NCBI GenBank assembly: GCA_021014325.1
Contig: CM037473.1
Location: 9,565,501-9,629,500, forward strand
Direction of reading: 5' to 3'
Origin: Plazaster borealis
Lineage: Eukaryota > Echinodermata > Asteroidea > Forcipulatida > Labidiasteridae
DNA: 64,000 nt
In this document: positions 54,736 to 64,000 of the stretch, piece after piece
Layout of the letters: each line of letters begins with the position of its first letter
Position numbering within the stretch: position 1 is the first letter of the stretch
The notes under the pieces: generated by a model
Told to the model about the DNA's origin: nothing
Databases searched by the model: none
What the model saw: the letters and a program-made list of their open reading frames with translations, nothing else
Program-made: the position numbers and the translations under genes

Positions 54736-56602
54736 CGGCCGGACCACTTTTGCCACTGTTTTGGTTTCATTTTTGGGCAAAAGATAACAACATTAAAGAG
54801 TTAAAAAACATAAGCAATCAAACTGTAATCCTGCTCAAAAGGTAGCACAGCACGGTTCAGAATGCACAAGAGAGTATCTTCAAATACTAAATTTTTCCCG
54901 GGCATTGAGTTGGTTAACTTTGCAATGCCCACTCGCACACTCCTCTTACTTTCGCTGAATGACGATTTTACATTTCATAACAATGAATAATAAGGAGAAA
55001 ATAAAAAAAAACGATCATACTAATTTGCCCAAGTGCAAAAGAGGGCATTGTCATTAAAAGGAAAACTACCGGAGCCCTGCAGCGGGCCCTGGTCCTACAA
55101 TGGTCTTACAATTCGCGCTGCGCGTTGTTATGAGTACCCGCCCCCTTACCGTACGTTGGATCTGCCTTGGTAATAAAACAAAAATGAGATACCGAAATTT
55201 CAGATTTCAGTCTAAAAACTGTTGGTCTTTCTTGTTATTATTATTGGATTATTTACAATTTTATGAAATGGAGTGGTTGACCAGCCTCCTGCTTTTAGCT
55301 TAATGCTGTGAAATGAAAAGATCTTACGACCTAATGAATTTGAATGATCTTGTTTGACCAGTGAATGATAATGTGTTGAGATTTAATAATTCCTTTTGAC
55401 TATTGAATGCGCAGAGCATCCGTTTGCTGCTGCTGCTGCTGCTGCTGCTGTTACTTCTGCTGCTGCTTGTCATTAAAAACAATTATATCGGTTTTGTTAT
55501 TTCTGCTAGTTATAATCTAGATATTTTGTCTTGCCTTTTATTCTGTATACCCATCAAGTGACTATTAAACGAAATATTGTAAATTTAAATAGTTATCAAG
55601 TAATACAAAAAACCAAGGGAAACTGACTGTGTAAATTTTAAACCAAAACCAAATGAAAACTATTAAGTAAAAATAGTTCTTTAAGTTTGTATTCCCAGTT
55701 GAGTTGTCCTAATTAATGATCAATGATGGCCTTTAGCTTATTAAACACTTTTAACGTCAACCTCTTTGTTTTGGTTCCTTGTGCCTCGTTGTGTCTGTTT
55801 ATTTGAGAAATTCTGGCAACACAATTTGCAGAATTGTTGTTGTTTTATTCCGATGTTTTACGGACGGGTTACGGAAAATGTTTGCTTGGCTTTAGTAAAA
55901 ATACGGAATTTTGAAGAAATTCCGGCAGAAATATTTCCAGAACTTTTTTTTTATTTTGTTACAAGATCCGTAAATTTACGGAACAAATTAAAAAGTGTTT
56001 CCGTACGTTAACGGTGTTAAAAAAAAACTGTAAAAATGTAATTTTAATATGACGGGCAATAAAGGCGAAATGAAGGAATCAGTATGACCACTTTGGAGAT
56101 GCAGTGGGGGGGGGGGGTATCCACAGCGACTGAAATAATTAATGGAATACGTCATTTTCATTATGTATTTGGGTTTGGAAGAAAACTTACAGCTCTTAGT
56201 TTTCATCTAAACTTGCAAGAAGGTAATTGTATTTGATTGTCAACGGTGTGTTTAAAAGTCTCAGTCCGTGGACTCTCTGATCGCAAAACTTCATTTAATC
56301 AAAATATAATTTGCCGTATAGGCCTTCATTGTGTGTTTGTAGAGTCTGTTTAAAAGTTAAAACAATGTGAGGTACGAGGGACATGGAGACTTGTAAAATT
56401 ATACATGAAACTGAATTAGTTTTTGCTGAAATTGACTCCGGGCAACCTGTATTACGCAATCCCGTCAACTTCGCAATCATGCTCCAGAGTCTTGGATAAC
56501 TGCGTAAAATATAAACGAATCACGAAATGATTTTCCAAACAGATAACTTTGGAATAGAATAATGTTTTAAAAACATTGACAGGAATAGAAAGTTTAACTT
56601 AC
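54736..56602. other. FREP-A intron 1, remaining part
   Basis: Apart from a (CTG)n tract and a 12-G run at 56,106-56,117 I find no exon, RNA gene or recognisable element. TTACGGA and TTCCGTA motifs recur at 55,858-56,010 without a clear period. Confidence 0.4.
55424..55467 (+). repeat. (CTG)n microsatellite
   Basis: About nine CTG/TGC units, then an interruption (TTACTT), then three more. Intronic. Confidence 0.9.
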
Positions 56603-56648
56603 CGATACCCACAGCGGCAATGAAGCTAACCCACTGCGTGCTTTGCAT
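56603..56648 (-). CDS. FREP-A exon 1: start codon and signal peptide
   Basis: ATG at 56,648-56,646 opens MQSTQWVSFIAAVGI and ends in phase 1 before gtaagt. Joined to exon 2 it gives a hydrophobic run through ASLVGFASVTA and then FSC, a good signal peptide with likely cleavage near SVTA. The exact phase fit across 15 kb is the main support. No clear TATA box is seen upstream. Confidence 0.7.
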
Positions 56649-57826
56649 CTTCCCGTTTCTATCGGCGTCCTAGACACCAGTAAGTTACGCCAGAAATCCT
56701 CCAATGAATGTTCAATGAATAAACACAGCGCATAGGAAAACAACAACGCGTAGACCTCACTCAGTTTTATCGGTAACTGCGACAAACAAAAGACGGTTCA
56801 TTCCCAGCCAGCGATCTGTGGCGTACTGGAGTCTCGTGGTCTTTTCAAGTACAATCCAGTGCTTGGCGCTGTGGTGAACTTTGGGCGTTGCCTTTAGAAG
56901 ATGCGCCAACCAATCAAATGACAACATGAGCGGTGGATAAAATTTACCGATAGACCGGGAAATTAATCGTATGCGCCGGTAAAACGATGGCAGGTAGCTG
57001 CACTAAACAGATAACAGTATCAGATATGATTCATATGAATAAATTGCACACCCGTGAGATGGAACGCTAGGTGGCAGCAGATTACCGGGTAAATTTCCAG
57101 TGTTTACGTAGCCCTGAGCAGGCGTACTTAAGGTAGAATCAAAATTCAGCAATAAATCAAAATCATTCCATTCCTCTTGATTTCACTTTACACCGTAAAA
57201 CCAACCGGTGACAGTGTCATAAAGTGCTCATGTTTGGGACTGAAAAACTGCATTATGTTTTGTTGGGGATTTTGTCTTTTTGTATGTGTTTATGAGCTTA
57301 CAAGAGCGACATTGAGGGACTAAGTATAGGTAGGATCTGTACTTGTGGTTTTTTCACATTGTAGGTTGCACCCCACAATGTTTAAAACAGAAAAGATTAA
57401 ATAAAAGGGAATCATAGACACAACCTGGGGAAACCCCACTATGTCACTCTGGTAAAGATGCCTGTGCATATCTGACGTCATAAGTACGTGAAAATATTTG
57501 TCGTGTTGGTAATCATATCAAATATATATATTTCTCACCACAATTTGTGCTGATATCAAGTTTAATTTCAGAAATATCACCACATAAATGTCGTTAGTTT
57601 TCCCGTTTCTCTGTAAAGCTCTTTTTTCCTTGAGCTGGATGGACTTCAGTCGTTCAATGAGATGTAGAAAGTCTCTCCAGATCACGCGAGACCACCAAGG
57701 GGGACAAATTCAATACACTCATCAGTTTACAGGTTGTTGATTGCAGAATCTACATCGTCGGCGTGGCTGACCTTACGGAATTACATAAATTTACTCTATA
57801 ACACAAAGACTTGGGTTTTGTGCATT
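56649..57826 (-). other. Probable FREP-A 5' UTR, promoter and intergenic spacer
   Basis: Sequence upstream (rightward) of the FREP-A start codon. A weak TATA-like GATAAAACT on the minus strand lies near 56,770. No other element is clear. The spacer ends at the likely FREP-B polyadenylation region. Confidence 0.35.
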
Positions 57827-57832
57827 TTTATT
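57827..57832 (-). terminator. Candidate FREP-B polyadenylation signal
   Basis: TTTATT on the plus strand is AATAAA on the minus strand, downstream of the FREP-B stop at 60,454. The surrounding sequence resembles 28,670-28,700 and 30,235-30,260, suggesting a shared 3' end. A 3' UTR of about 2.6 kb, holding two MITEs, would follow. Confidence 0.35.
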
Positions 57833-58577
57833 TAATTGTGAACACAAACACGTCAACATAATCACATCAGAAGAATTGTATTATTACATCATTACTAAAG
57901 ATTAGAAAGATTGTTTTGGCCATTCCTAATAATGGACCATTAACTTTGCGTTACTCATAAATGCACATGTCTACTATTATTATAACTTTACACAGGTGAA
58001 AGTGTCGTTCATTTCAAAATGGTATTCATTGACTTAAACAAATAAAACATACAAAATAAAATATTCAGATTATTTGTACGCGCAAAAAACATGTAATTCG
58101 TTTCACTCCAGGCAGCTGGTATTTAGTTAGTGTTGATACTACATAAGCTTTGTTTCTGTTGGCTGTACCCTTTGTACTACAAACATTGCTGGAATTTGAA
58201 TGCGTTCATCCCGTCTACAACTTTCTACCAATTTATAGCAAAACATTGAAAAATAAGATGAACTGGTTTCTTCAAAAAATCTTTGTAAAAATAAAATGGA
58301 ATAAAACATGTAGAAAACAATAAGAATAACTCAGAAAACATTAAAACAAATAAAACTTCGAATTTGTTTTTAATAATAGGCCTACTTGAGATTGTAAGAT
58401 AGAGTGTAGAAACGTGCAGCTCTAATCATTTGAAGTGGTTTTTTACCTCGATATTATTAACTAATTATACAACATTAATTAATTATAAAACAACATTACT
58501 TCGATTACCCTTTTTGTACAAATACACAGACCTTTTTGTTACCTAAGACGTTCGTTCTAATAACAAATAAATAACTA

Positions 58578-58950
58578 TTAAAGGCACTGAACACGTTTGG
58601 TAATTGTTTAAAGACCAGTGTTCTCACTTGGTGTATCCCAACATATGCATAACATAAAAAGCCAGTGAAAATTTGGGCTCAATTGGTCATCGAAGTTGCA
58701 AGAAAATGATGAAAGAAAAAACACCCTTGTTGTACAATTGTGTGCTTTCAGATAGGAATAAAAACTTCTTGCAAGAAGTTTTTATTATTTTAGTGAGAAA
58801 TTACCTCTTTCTCAAAAACTACGTTACTTCAGAGGGAGTCGTTTCCTACAATGTTTTATACTATCAACAGCTCTCCGTTGCTTGTTACCAAGTAAGTTTT
58901 TATGCTAATATTTGTTTTGAGTCATTACCAGACGTGTACGATACCTTTAA
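58578..58950. mobile_element. MITE family A, full copy
   Basis: The ends TTAAAGGCACTGAACACGTT and CGTGTACGATACCTTTAA are inverted relatives, with the inner AACTTCTTGCAAGAAGTT hairpin. Closest to the copy at 9,119-9,492. Confidence 0.72.
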
Positions 58951-59170
58951 GGGTTTGTCTATTTACAATTATTCTCAAAAAACTATTTGGATTGTTTATC
59001 AAACCTGTTTCTATTTCTCGTTATATACACACTACCCGTAATCTCCGATATCTGCGCCTAGAATAAGGGGATACCCACAGGCCAAAAACTAAATTTTGAG
59101 GATTTTTCAATTTTCGTTGAAATCTCACCATTTGTATTATCGGCTCCTGGTCCCATAGAATACCGAACCT

Positions 59171-59322
59171 GGGCTGGATTTCACAAAAGCACTAAGATTC
59201 ATCTTTGATGAGTTGTCAATATTGCCATAGTGATTTGCATTGTGACGTCACACTTTGCTAAACAATAAGAGTAATACACAGTTAAGATCAATCTTAGCTC
59301 TTTGTGAAATCGGCCCCAAGTC
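59171..59322. mobile_element. MITE of the GATTTCACAAAG-terminus family, copy 2
   Basis: The ends GGATTTCACAAAAGCACTAAG and CTTAGCTCTTTGTGAAATCGG are inverted. It matches 7,145-7,300 in reverse orientation. Confidence 0.62.
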
Positions 59323-60453
59323 CATGTAAGATCTCAAATACGGTATATCGTTATACCACCGTAATAGATGGTGAGCTTTTATTGGTCGTGAATCAATCAC
59401 GTGATGTGCTACAAAACCGCGCGATGGCTCATGGGAACATGAGTGCTTTACCCCACGGGGTACATTACCTTGATCATGTTCACCGTTGGTCGTTTCCATC
59501 GCCTTGTACAATATTAGAAATAGCCCCGGGATCGAGGTTGTAATTACGCTGGTACTAGGTAAATTTATCACATCGGGAATAGTGAAGTATAATTTATTTC
59601 ATTTTATAATGTTTGTTTCCCCCTCCTGTATATTTTACCGTGGTAAAATAAAACAATTGCTGCACGCTCTGATGGGCCCATGGGTTTTGTACACCTTCGG
59701 GGGCAAATGGCACCCTCAGCTTCGCTTTGTTATGCATTTTTCCATTGTCTTGTATAGATCGAATCCGTAGTGTGACGTCACAATGCTGTTTTGATTCCTA
59801 GGAGCTTAAGGGCTTTTTGTGAAACTCGTCAATTTTGCTCAGCGCGACACGGATCAAAATGTGGGGTTTTTTACACCATGAATTGAAACCATTGTTATTG
59901 AGTTTTACTCAATTAGGGGCCTATATGTTATCATTACACACACCATTCTCTACAACAAAAGAACAATAATGTTAATTTTATTCAAGTTTATCTTTAACAA
60001 AAATTGTGTATAGCCATAATTGCATGAAAAGTGATTGATGGTTCATTTTGTATATTGTTCGTTGTGTATATGCCATGGTAGTGGGTTACGGTATCTCTCT
60101 ATGGACGTTTGGTAATCTTGAAAGGGACTGGTTGGTGTGTTTAATGGTTGAAGTCACTTGACTTCCCTCTTTCTATTCGTACTTCGGCGATGTTGGAATG
60201 TTTATGGTTTATAGAGAAGTTGAAGAGGTGTCATGGTTGTCCACTACTGCCAGTCTGGGTATACGTGCTGTGTCTTTGTGGATATCAGGGCGGTGAGTCG
60301 CGGATTGGTTGGTGTTGGACTCAAAGTTTACTGAGCATCCTGTAGTTCCGGTGGTTTGGCGTTCACAAAAAGCACAGGAAATCCCAAGTGTGGCATTCAG
60401 GATTCGATGGTTAATTTGTATTTGTTTTAGAGTATGAATGGTTGAATATATCC
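59323..60453. other. FREP-B 3' flank, nothing recognised
   Basis: Open frames of up to 94 codons are present but have no domain signature, and overlapping frames on both strands point to chance. A palindromic TTTTACCGTGGTAAAA occurs near 59,633. Confidence 0.4.
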
Positions 60454-60695
60454 CTACATACGTTTGATTTTAAGCCCGGTGTTATCAATTTCAAATGGGA
60501 TACAGTTTACGGATAAAACACCATCAGTTGTATACTCAGCATTAAGATTAATCTCTCCCCTTCTTACTTTATCATCACAACGATCAAACCACCAGCCTCC
60601 ATTCGACTCCTTGGCACAGTTCCTCGCACTGTCGCCATCGTTGTCTCTGTCGTATGTTGAGAATGGCTTGCCATTTACAGATAAAACGACACCAC
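60454..60695 (-). CDS. FREP-B: terminal fibrinogen-domain exon
   Basis: The acceptor ttactcag leads into a phase-2 reading with GKPFSTYDRDNDGDS (calcium-binding segment), CAKESNGGWWFDRC, LNAEYT and a basic end KIKRM before the stop at 60,454-60,456. It is the counterpart of 33,656-33,906. Confidence 0.87.
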
Positions 60696-60931
60696 CTGAG
60701 TAAATGGAACAACATTGGTTTGTACATCTAAGGTTTGGCACACTTTTCGAAATGTTAAGCTTGTTGTTAAACAAAAATAATATTTTTGAAAGGATATGAA
60801 AAATGTGTCGGGTTTACTTGGAACTGGCAGGATATTGATAAGGAAGCGTCCGCGAAACAATTTCAAATTTTCTAAACAAAACAAGAACAAATCTACGAGC
60901 TTGGTGATAGAATTAGAAAGATCCTGCTTAC

Positions 60932-61205
60932 GTTCTCCGCAGTGCATTGAACCGTCAACATGAATGGTGTAGTTTTCACCCGAGAGGCGAAAGTTACGGA
61001 GTTCAGCCTGTTTACTTTCTCCTCGCCTATAATCAAAATAAACCTTGACTTGAATCTTCCAGGAGGTGTCACCATCCTCAGTCAACTGACGGACTTTCTC
61101 ATTTCCCAGCCAGAAGCCCCTATCCTGTATGTCACCAAAGCCATCCCTGTACTCATCCCAACCGCGGGTGAAATTCAAATCCGTTTCCCAACGCTTCTGG
61201 ATAAC
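60932..61205 (-). CDS. FREP-B: middle fibrinogen-domain exon
   Basis: This 274-base exon runs from phase 0 to phase 1, between gattttaaag and gtaagc. It encodes VIQKRWETDLNFTRGWDEYR, then FWLGNEKVRQLTEDGDTSW and NFRLSGENYTIHVDG, with no frame break. An extra cysteine (SMHCGE) sits near its end. It is the intact reference for the damaged FREP-A exon 6. Confidence 0.88.
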
Positions 61206-61647
61206 CTTTAAAATCGGAACAAAGAAAAAAACTTACAAAACTTCATCAAAACAACAACTCATCTATTAAAGGTCTATTCTAATTGTGGTAATTAAAGGTG
61301 CACCGCCTTTTGTGCAAAGAAAATGTTCTTTTGAAACCGTCTTGAATCACAATGTGTTTATTTTGATAGTTGTCTGCAAACGAATAAAAAAGGACAATGT
61401 ATACAGACAAGAGACCACGAACGTGTAATATTTGTCCTGATCAAGTTCATCTAGTGGGCTTGTTGTGGATAATTAAACAATGGGAGGTTCTGTGGAAGAT
61501 AGTATATTTATGACTTGATAATTGTTCTGGTTGGGTGCGGAATTAATATAGCTTTTTCATATTCTGATGAAATGATACCAGTTGATGACGTTTTTGTTTA
61601 TGAAACATCTCTACAATAAGAAATTTAGTACATTTATCATTTTTTAA

Positions 61648-62315
61648 ATGCAGTGAACTCACGTGCGCCCTCAACCTTACCTCGGCTGGATGCAACTTTC
61701 TTATTTTTTCATATTTACTGTAAAAACTTAAAGTTTGGGTTCGCGAACTTTGGACTCACTTTCTTCGCCATTTTAGCTTTGAGCCAGAGAGAGCATTTAC
61801 TCTCGATAGGTATTTCTTTCTATTTTTGTAGGGAGCAAGGCTCTGGCCATGCTCCAAATACTATTTATTTGGGAGGACTTTTGGACCCATCTCCTTTCCA
61901 TTTTAACTTTGACCAAGAGAGAGAATTTATTCTCGATAGATATTTCTCTCTATTTATTTGGTAGGGATATTGTCCCAGAGCTCTCTGTGAGTATTGTTTT
62001 GTATTAACAACATTTTTTTCAGAGAAATATTGAACATTTTCGGGCTAGTTGTATCGGTTAGGCTTGTGTTGTAATGTTTGTTTTAGGCAACCTCATGTTG
62101 ACCTTTTGCCTGTTTGCTCTTCACATTATGACTGTGTTGTACTATTTGTAATTTGTGTGCTATTGATTGTGGGATTATAATCTGTTCAAGTGCAGGAGAT
62201 CCTTTCATACTTTATACGTCATAGTGAATTTGCGTGTAGTATTTTGGTGAATGCTCGTTCTTTTTTAATTAGAGGGCTGGCCTCCTTCCCGTGTCTCTAC
62301 AATAAATTTCTTGTA
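61648..62315. mobile_element. Insertion of about 0.67 kb in a FREP-B intron, class unknown
   Basis: FREP-A's homologous intron is continuous across the matching point (about 35,210-35,240), so this block was inserted in FREP-B or lost from FREP-A. It contains an internal duplication with a period near 130 bases (GAGAGAGCATTTACTCTCGAT near 61,786 and its relative near 61,917). TG..CA-like ends at 61,654 and 62,301 hint at a solo LTR, but I find no target duplication. Confidence 0.45.
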
Positions 62316-62460
62316 TAAAACGTAGTTGATGATGACTTGAACTCAGATGCTTTTAGTCCACATACTTTGAACGATAGAACATGACAACCCTCAGCGAGTG
62401 GAATATAAATGTGCTACTAAATCTACTCATTGGGGAATCGTTGATAGAAGATGAACTTAC

Positions 62461-62594
62461 AATCGACCCTGGCCAGTATTTCATGTCGCAGTACACATCA
62501 AGGCCTCCTGGATACTTGGATGTGTAAATAGTGTAAACACCACTTTCAGTGTTACCAGCCTGGAGGTAGTCTTGGCAGTCGTAGTGTCTGGTCT
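62461..62594 (-). CDS. FREP-B: first fibrinogen-domain exon
   Basis: This exon runs from phase 1 to phase 0, between ttattctag and gtaagt. It encodes HYDCQDYLQAGNTESGVYTI and YPGGLDVYCDMKYWPGSI. The GG-W found in most fibrinogen domains after CDM is replaced (WPGSI). Confidence 0.86.
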
Positions 62595-62664
62595 CTAGAA
62601 TAAAATTAGAACGTTCACAAACGACAATTTAAACATCCTGGGCAATAGTTTGTAGAATTACACA

Positions 62665-62725
62665 ATCCCCAAAGCCCTGCAGTGGTCTTAGCAGTCGTAG
62701 TGTCTATGTTCTAGAATGAAATTGT
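62665..62725 (-). pseudogene. Decayed partial copy of the first fibrinogen exon
   Basis: On the minus strand TTCTAG is followed by AACATAGACACTACGACTGC and then TAA in the exon's frame. This matches the acceptor and first residues (RHYDC) of the exon 116 bases downstream. The copy keeps an acceptor but has an in-frame stop, so including it would truncate the protein. Confidence 0.6.
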
Positions 62726-63062
62726 AACACTTTTTATTTTTATTTTAAAAACCTTACAATTCTGAACCCTTTAGTGCCTTACATAATTATGTGGACACTT
62801 TAATTTTGTTCTTAGAATCTGTATCCCTTTTCCTAATACTTTAACTGCCGTTTGCATCAATTCTGACCATTATTAGTACATTTTGGATAATTGAGGGCGC
62901 TATAGTATGGACTTTAATTTTGCATCGCTTTACAAAACGTCCACGTATGGCTTTTAATTAAGGTTTATTTATAAAATAAATTCAACATAAAGTAAGAAAA
63001 TCCCAACTTGTAAATTATGCTCAAACAATTCAGTTCACATATGAGTAAATGTTCCAACTCAA

Positions 63063-63124
63063 GTTGAATTTAAACTAGAAAAAGTTGAATTTAAACTAGA
63101 AAAAGTTGAATTTAAACTAGAAAA
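63063..63124 (+). repeat. 21-bp tandem repeat, three units
   Basis: GTTGAATTTAAACTAGAAAAA is repeated three times, in the FREP-B intron between the fibrinogen and EGF exons. Confidence 0.85.
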
Positions 63125-63279
63125 TGTCTACATCTCATTTTAATCAGCATAGTTGCACCTCTAAATTTGGGTTTCTTTAATGGCTATTTTCGTTTAACAA
63201 ATAGGTGGCTTTAGTTATTATCGTTTACTAATATGTGAATAATAGACTAATATAATGAAGATGAGGAAGAACATTCTAC

Positions 63280-63375
63280 TAGCACAGGTATTTCCCCTCT
63301 TGCCTTCCGGGCATACGCACGTGCAGGTTGTTTCATCGAGGATACCGAGATTCTCACAGGCAGTCAATGCACACT
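63280..63375 (-). CDS. FREP-B: EGF-like exon
   Basis: This 32-codon phase 1-1 exon lies after atttgtcag. It encodes CALTACENLGIL, then CTCVCPEGKRGNTC. Its donor reads gtagaa, weaker than the gtgagt in FREP-A, so its use may be inefficient. Confidence 0.72.
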
Positions 63376-63628
63376 CTGACAAATTTACAACAATGTCTCT
63401 TGAACTTAGGCCGTCTAGAGACTGGACTGCTGCAGGAAGTCCAGGTTAGTAAAGAAAATTACAGAACTTAAGATATTGTTGTAGTGACTTTTGGTGTTCT
63501 GCCTTTTCATAATATTTATTATTTTAATAAACCAAAAGAGAAATTGACTGTGTAAATTTTACAAAAATTGGGATTGAACAATCCAGATTTTTACATTACT
63601 TTGGCTTAGTTTTGCTTGTTATACTTAC

Positions 63629-63682
63629 CAGTACATGTTTTGCCGGTCCAGCTTTGACCACACGAACAATGGCAGGGATCGT
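63629..63682 (-). CDS. FREP-B: half EGF-like exon
   Basis: This 18-codon phase 1-1 exon lies between ttactttcag and gtaagt. It encodes CHCSCGQSWTGKTC only. Against FREP-A (93 bases) it lacks exactly 39 bases, the first 13 codons with two cysteines. The acceptor is kept because the deletion ends at a shared TCT/AGA. The frame is preserved, but the module can no longer form all three disulphides. Confidence 0.7.
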
Positions 63683-64000
63683 CTGAAAGTAATAAGTACT
63701 ATCTTTAAGATTGATAGTGACAGTCATTTTTAAGAAGAAATAGGAAACGTTTTGTACAGTAGATACCTCTAAATAATGTCAGAGTATAATAAAATTACAA
63801 ACGGAACAATTTTATTTTACTCTGGACCGTAAATCAAAAGGGACGATATGACGGCTAGAGCAGGAGATTGCACCTATACAAACTGATTTAATCAATTGTT
63901 GCAACTGTTTAAAAAGAAATTTCTGAATAGTGAGAACGTTTTGTGGAAATGGGTCCAAGACTGTCCTAAGATCATGTAATGTTTGGACATCCTTTATTCT

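Larger units (their letters stand above)
33656..56648 (-). other. Locus FREP-A: secreted EGF plus fibrinogen-related protein gene, probably damaged
   Basis: Seven minus-strand exons join in phase: signal peptide (56,603-56,648), N-terminal exon (41,283-41,531), EGF-like (38,509-38,601), EGF-like (37,570-37,665), and fibrinogen C-terminal domain exons (35,362-35,495; 34,404-34,679; 33,656-33,906). Fibrinogen-related proteins are secreted lectin-like recognition molecules in many invertebrates, so an immune or carbohydrate-binding role is a reasonable inference. The middle fibrinogen exon carries an apparent one-base deletion. Intron 1 is about 15 kb and holds the BEL/Pao insertion and other elements. 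Paralogue FREP-B lies upstream, on the same strand. Confidence 0.72.
60454..64000 (-). other. Locus FREP-B: EGF plus fibrinogen-related protein gene, 3' part
   Basis: Five minus-strand exons are visible: a half EGF (63,629-63,682), an EGF-like (63,280-63,375) and three fibrinogen-domain exons (62,461-62,594; 60,932-61,205; 60,454-60,695), in phase throughout. Start, signal peptide and N-terminal exon lie right of the window. Intron and exon similarity shows it is a tandem paralogue of FREP-A. The fibrinogen domain is intact here, so this is the likelier functional member. Secretion and lectin-like binding are inferred from the family. Confidence 0.78.

Noticed and set aside
59248..59571. 107-codon minus-strand frame beside FREP-B
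   Set aside because: Overlaps a MITE and an opposite-strand frame; no signature.
61654..62301. Definite solo LTR
   Set aside because: TG..CA-like ends exist but there is no target duplication and no second copy in the window.

Overview
The window is AT-rich, intron-rich, repeat-laden metazoan nuclear DNA. Exons of about 50-280 bases have GT..AG borders, and there are no operons. One-exon-per-module EGF genes, EGF plus fibrinogen-domain lectin-like genes, dense small inverted-repeat elements and a BEL/Pao retrotransposon suggest a marine invertebrate deuterostome. An echinoderm fits best; this is a family-level impression, not a proof.

Layout. (1) 678-26,138, plus strand: the 3' part of a large type I membrane protein gene. 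I place 20 EGF-like exons, all phase 1-1, then a 9-residue linker exon, a transmembrane exon and a cytoplasmic-tail exon with NPxY and PPxY motifs. The N-terminus lies left of the window. Exons 11-19 are a three-module block repeated three times by tandem genomic duplication (period about 3.1-4.3 kb), and exons 7 and 8 are a separate recent duplication. (2) 26,139-33,655: probable 3' UTR, then intergenic repeats, including a 1.56-kb tandem duplication. (3) 33,656-56,648, minus strand: a complete but damaged fibrinogen-related gene (here FREP-A): signal peptide exon, a novel N-terminal exon, two EGF-like exons, three fibrinogen C-terminal domain exons. The middle fibrinogen exon has an apparent one-base frameshift in an A run. 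(4) 42,518-50,136, plus strand: a BEL/Pao LTR retrotransposon in FREP-A intron 1, with almost identical LTRs, a 5-bp target duplication and three reading-frame interruptions. (5) 51.5-54.7 kb: a large imperfect inverted-repeat element, also in FREP-A intron 1. (6) 60,454 to the right edge, minus strand: a paralogue (FREP-B), cut by the window edge. Its fibrinogen exons are intact, but one EGF exon has lost its first half in frame, and a decayed partial copy of its first fibrinogen exon sits nearby.

How it fits together. The EGF membrane gene and the FREP genes converge on each other. The two FREP genes are tandem paralogues, and comparing them, or comparing the repeat units of the EGF gene, reveals several filled versus empty insertion sites. 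The most unusual items are the three-exon EGF array with partitioned O-glycosylation consensus sites, a 67-bp-arm palindrome carrying a canonical histone-type 3' stem-loop between 14-bp direct repeats, the half-EGF exon of FREP-B, and the uncharacterised N-terminal exon of FREP-A. All splice sites and joins are read by eye and have not been tested against transcripts.
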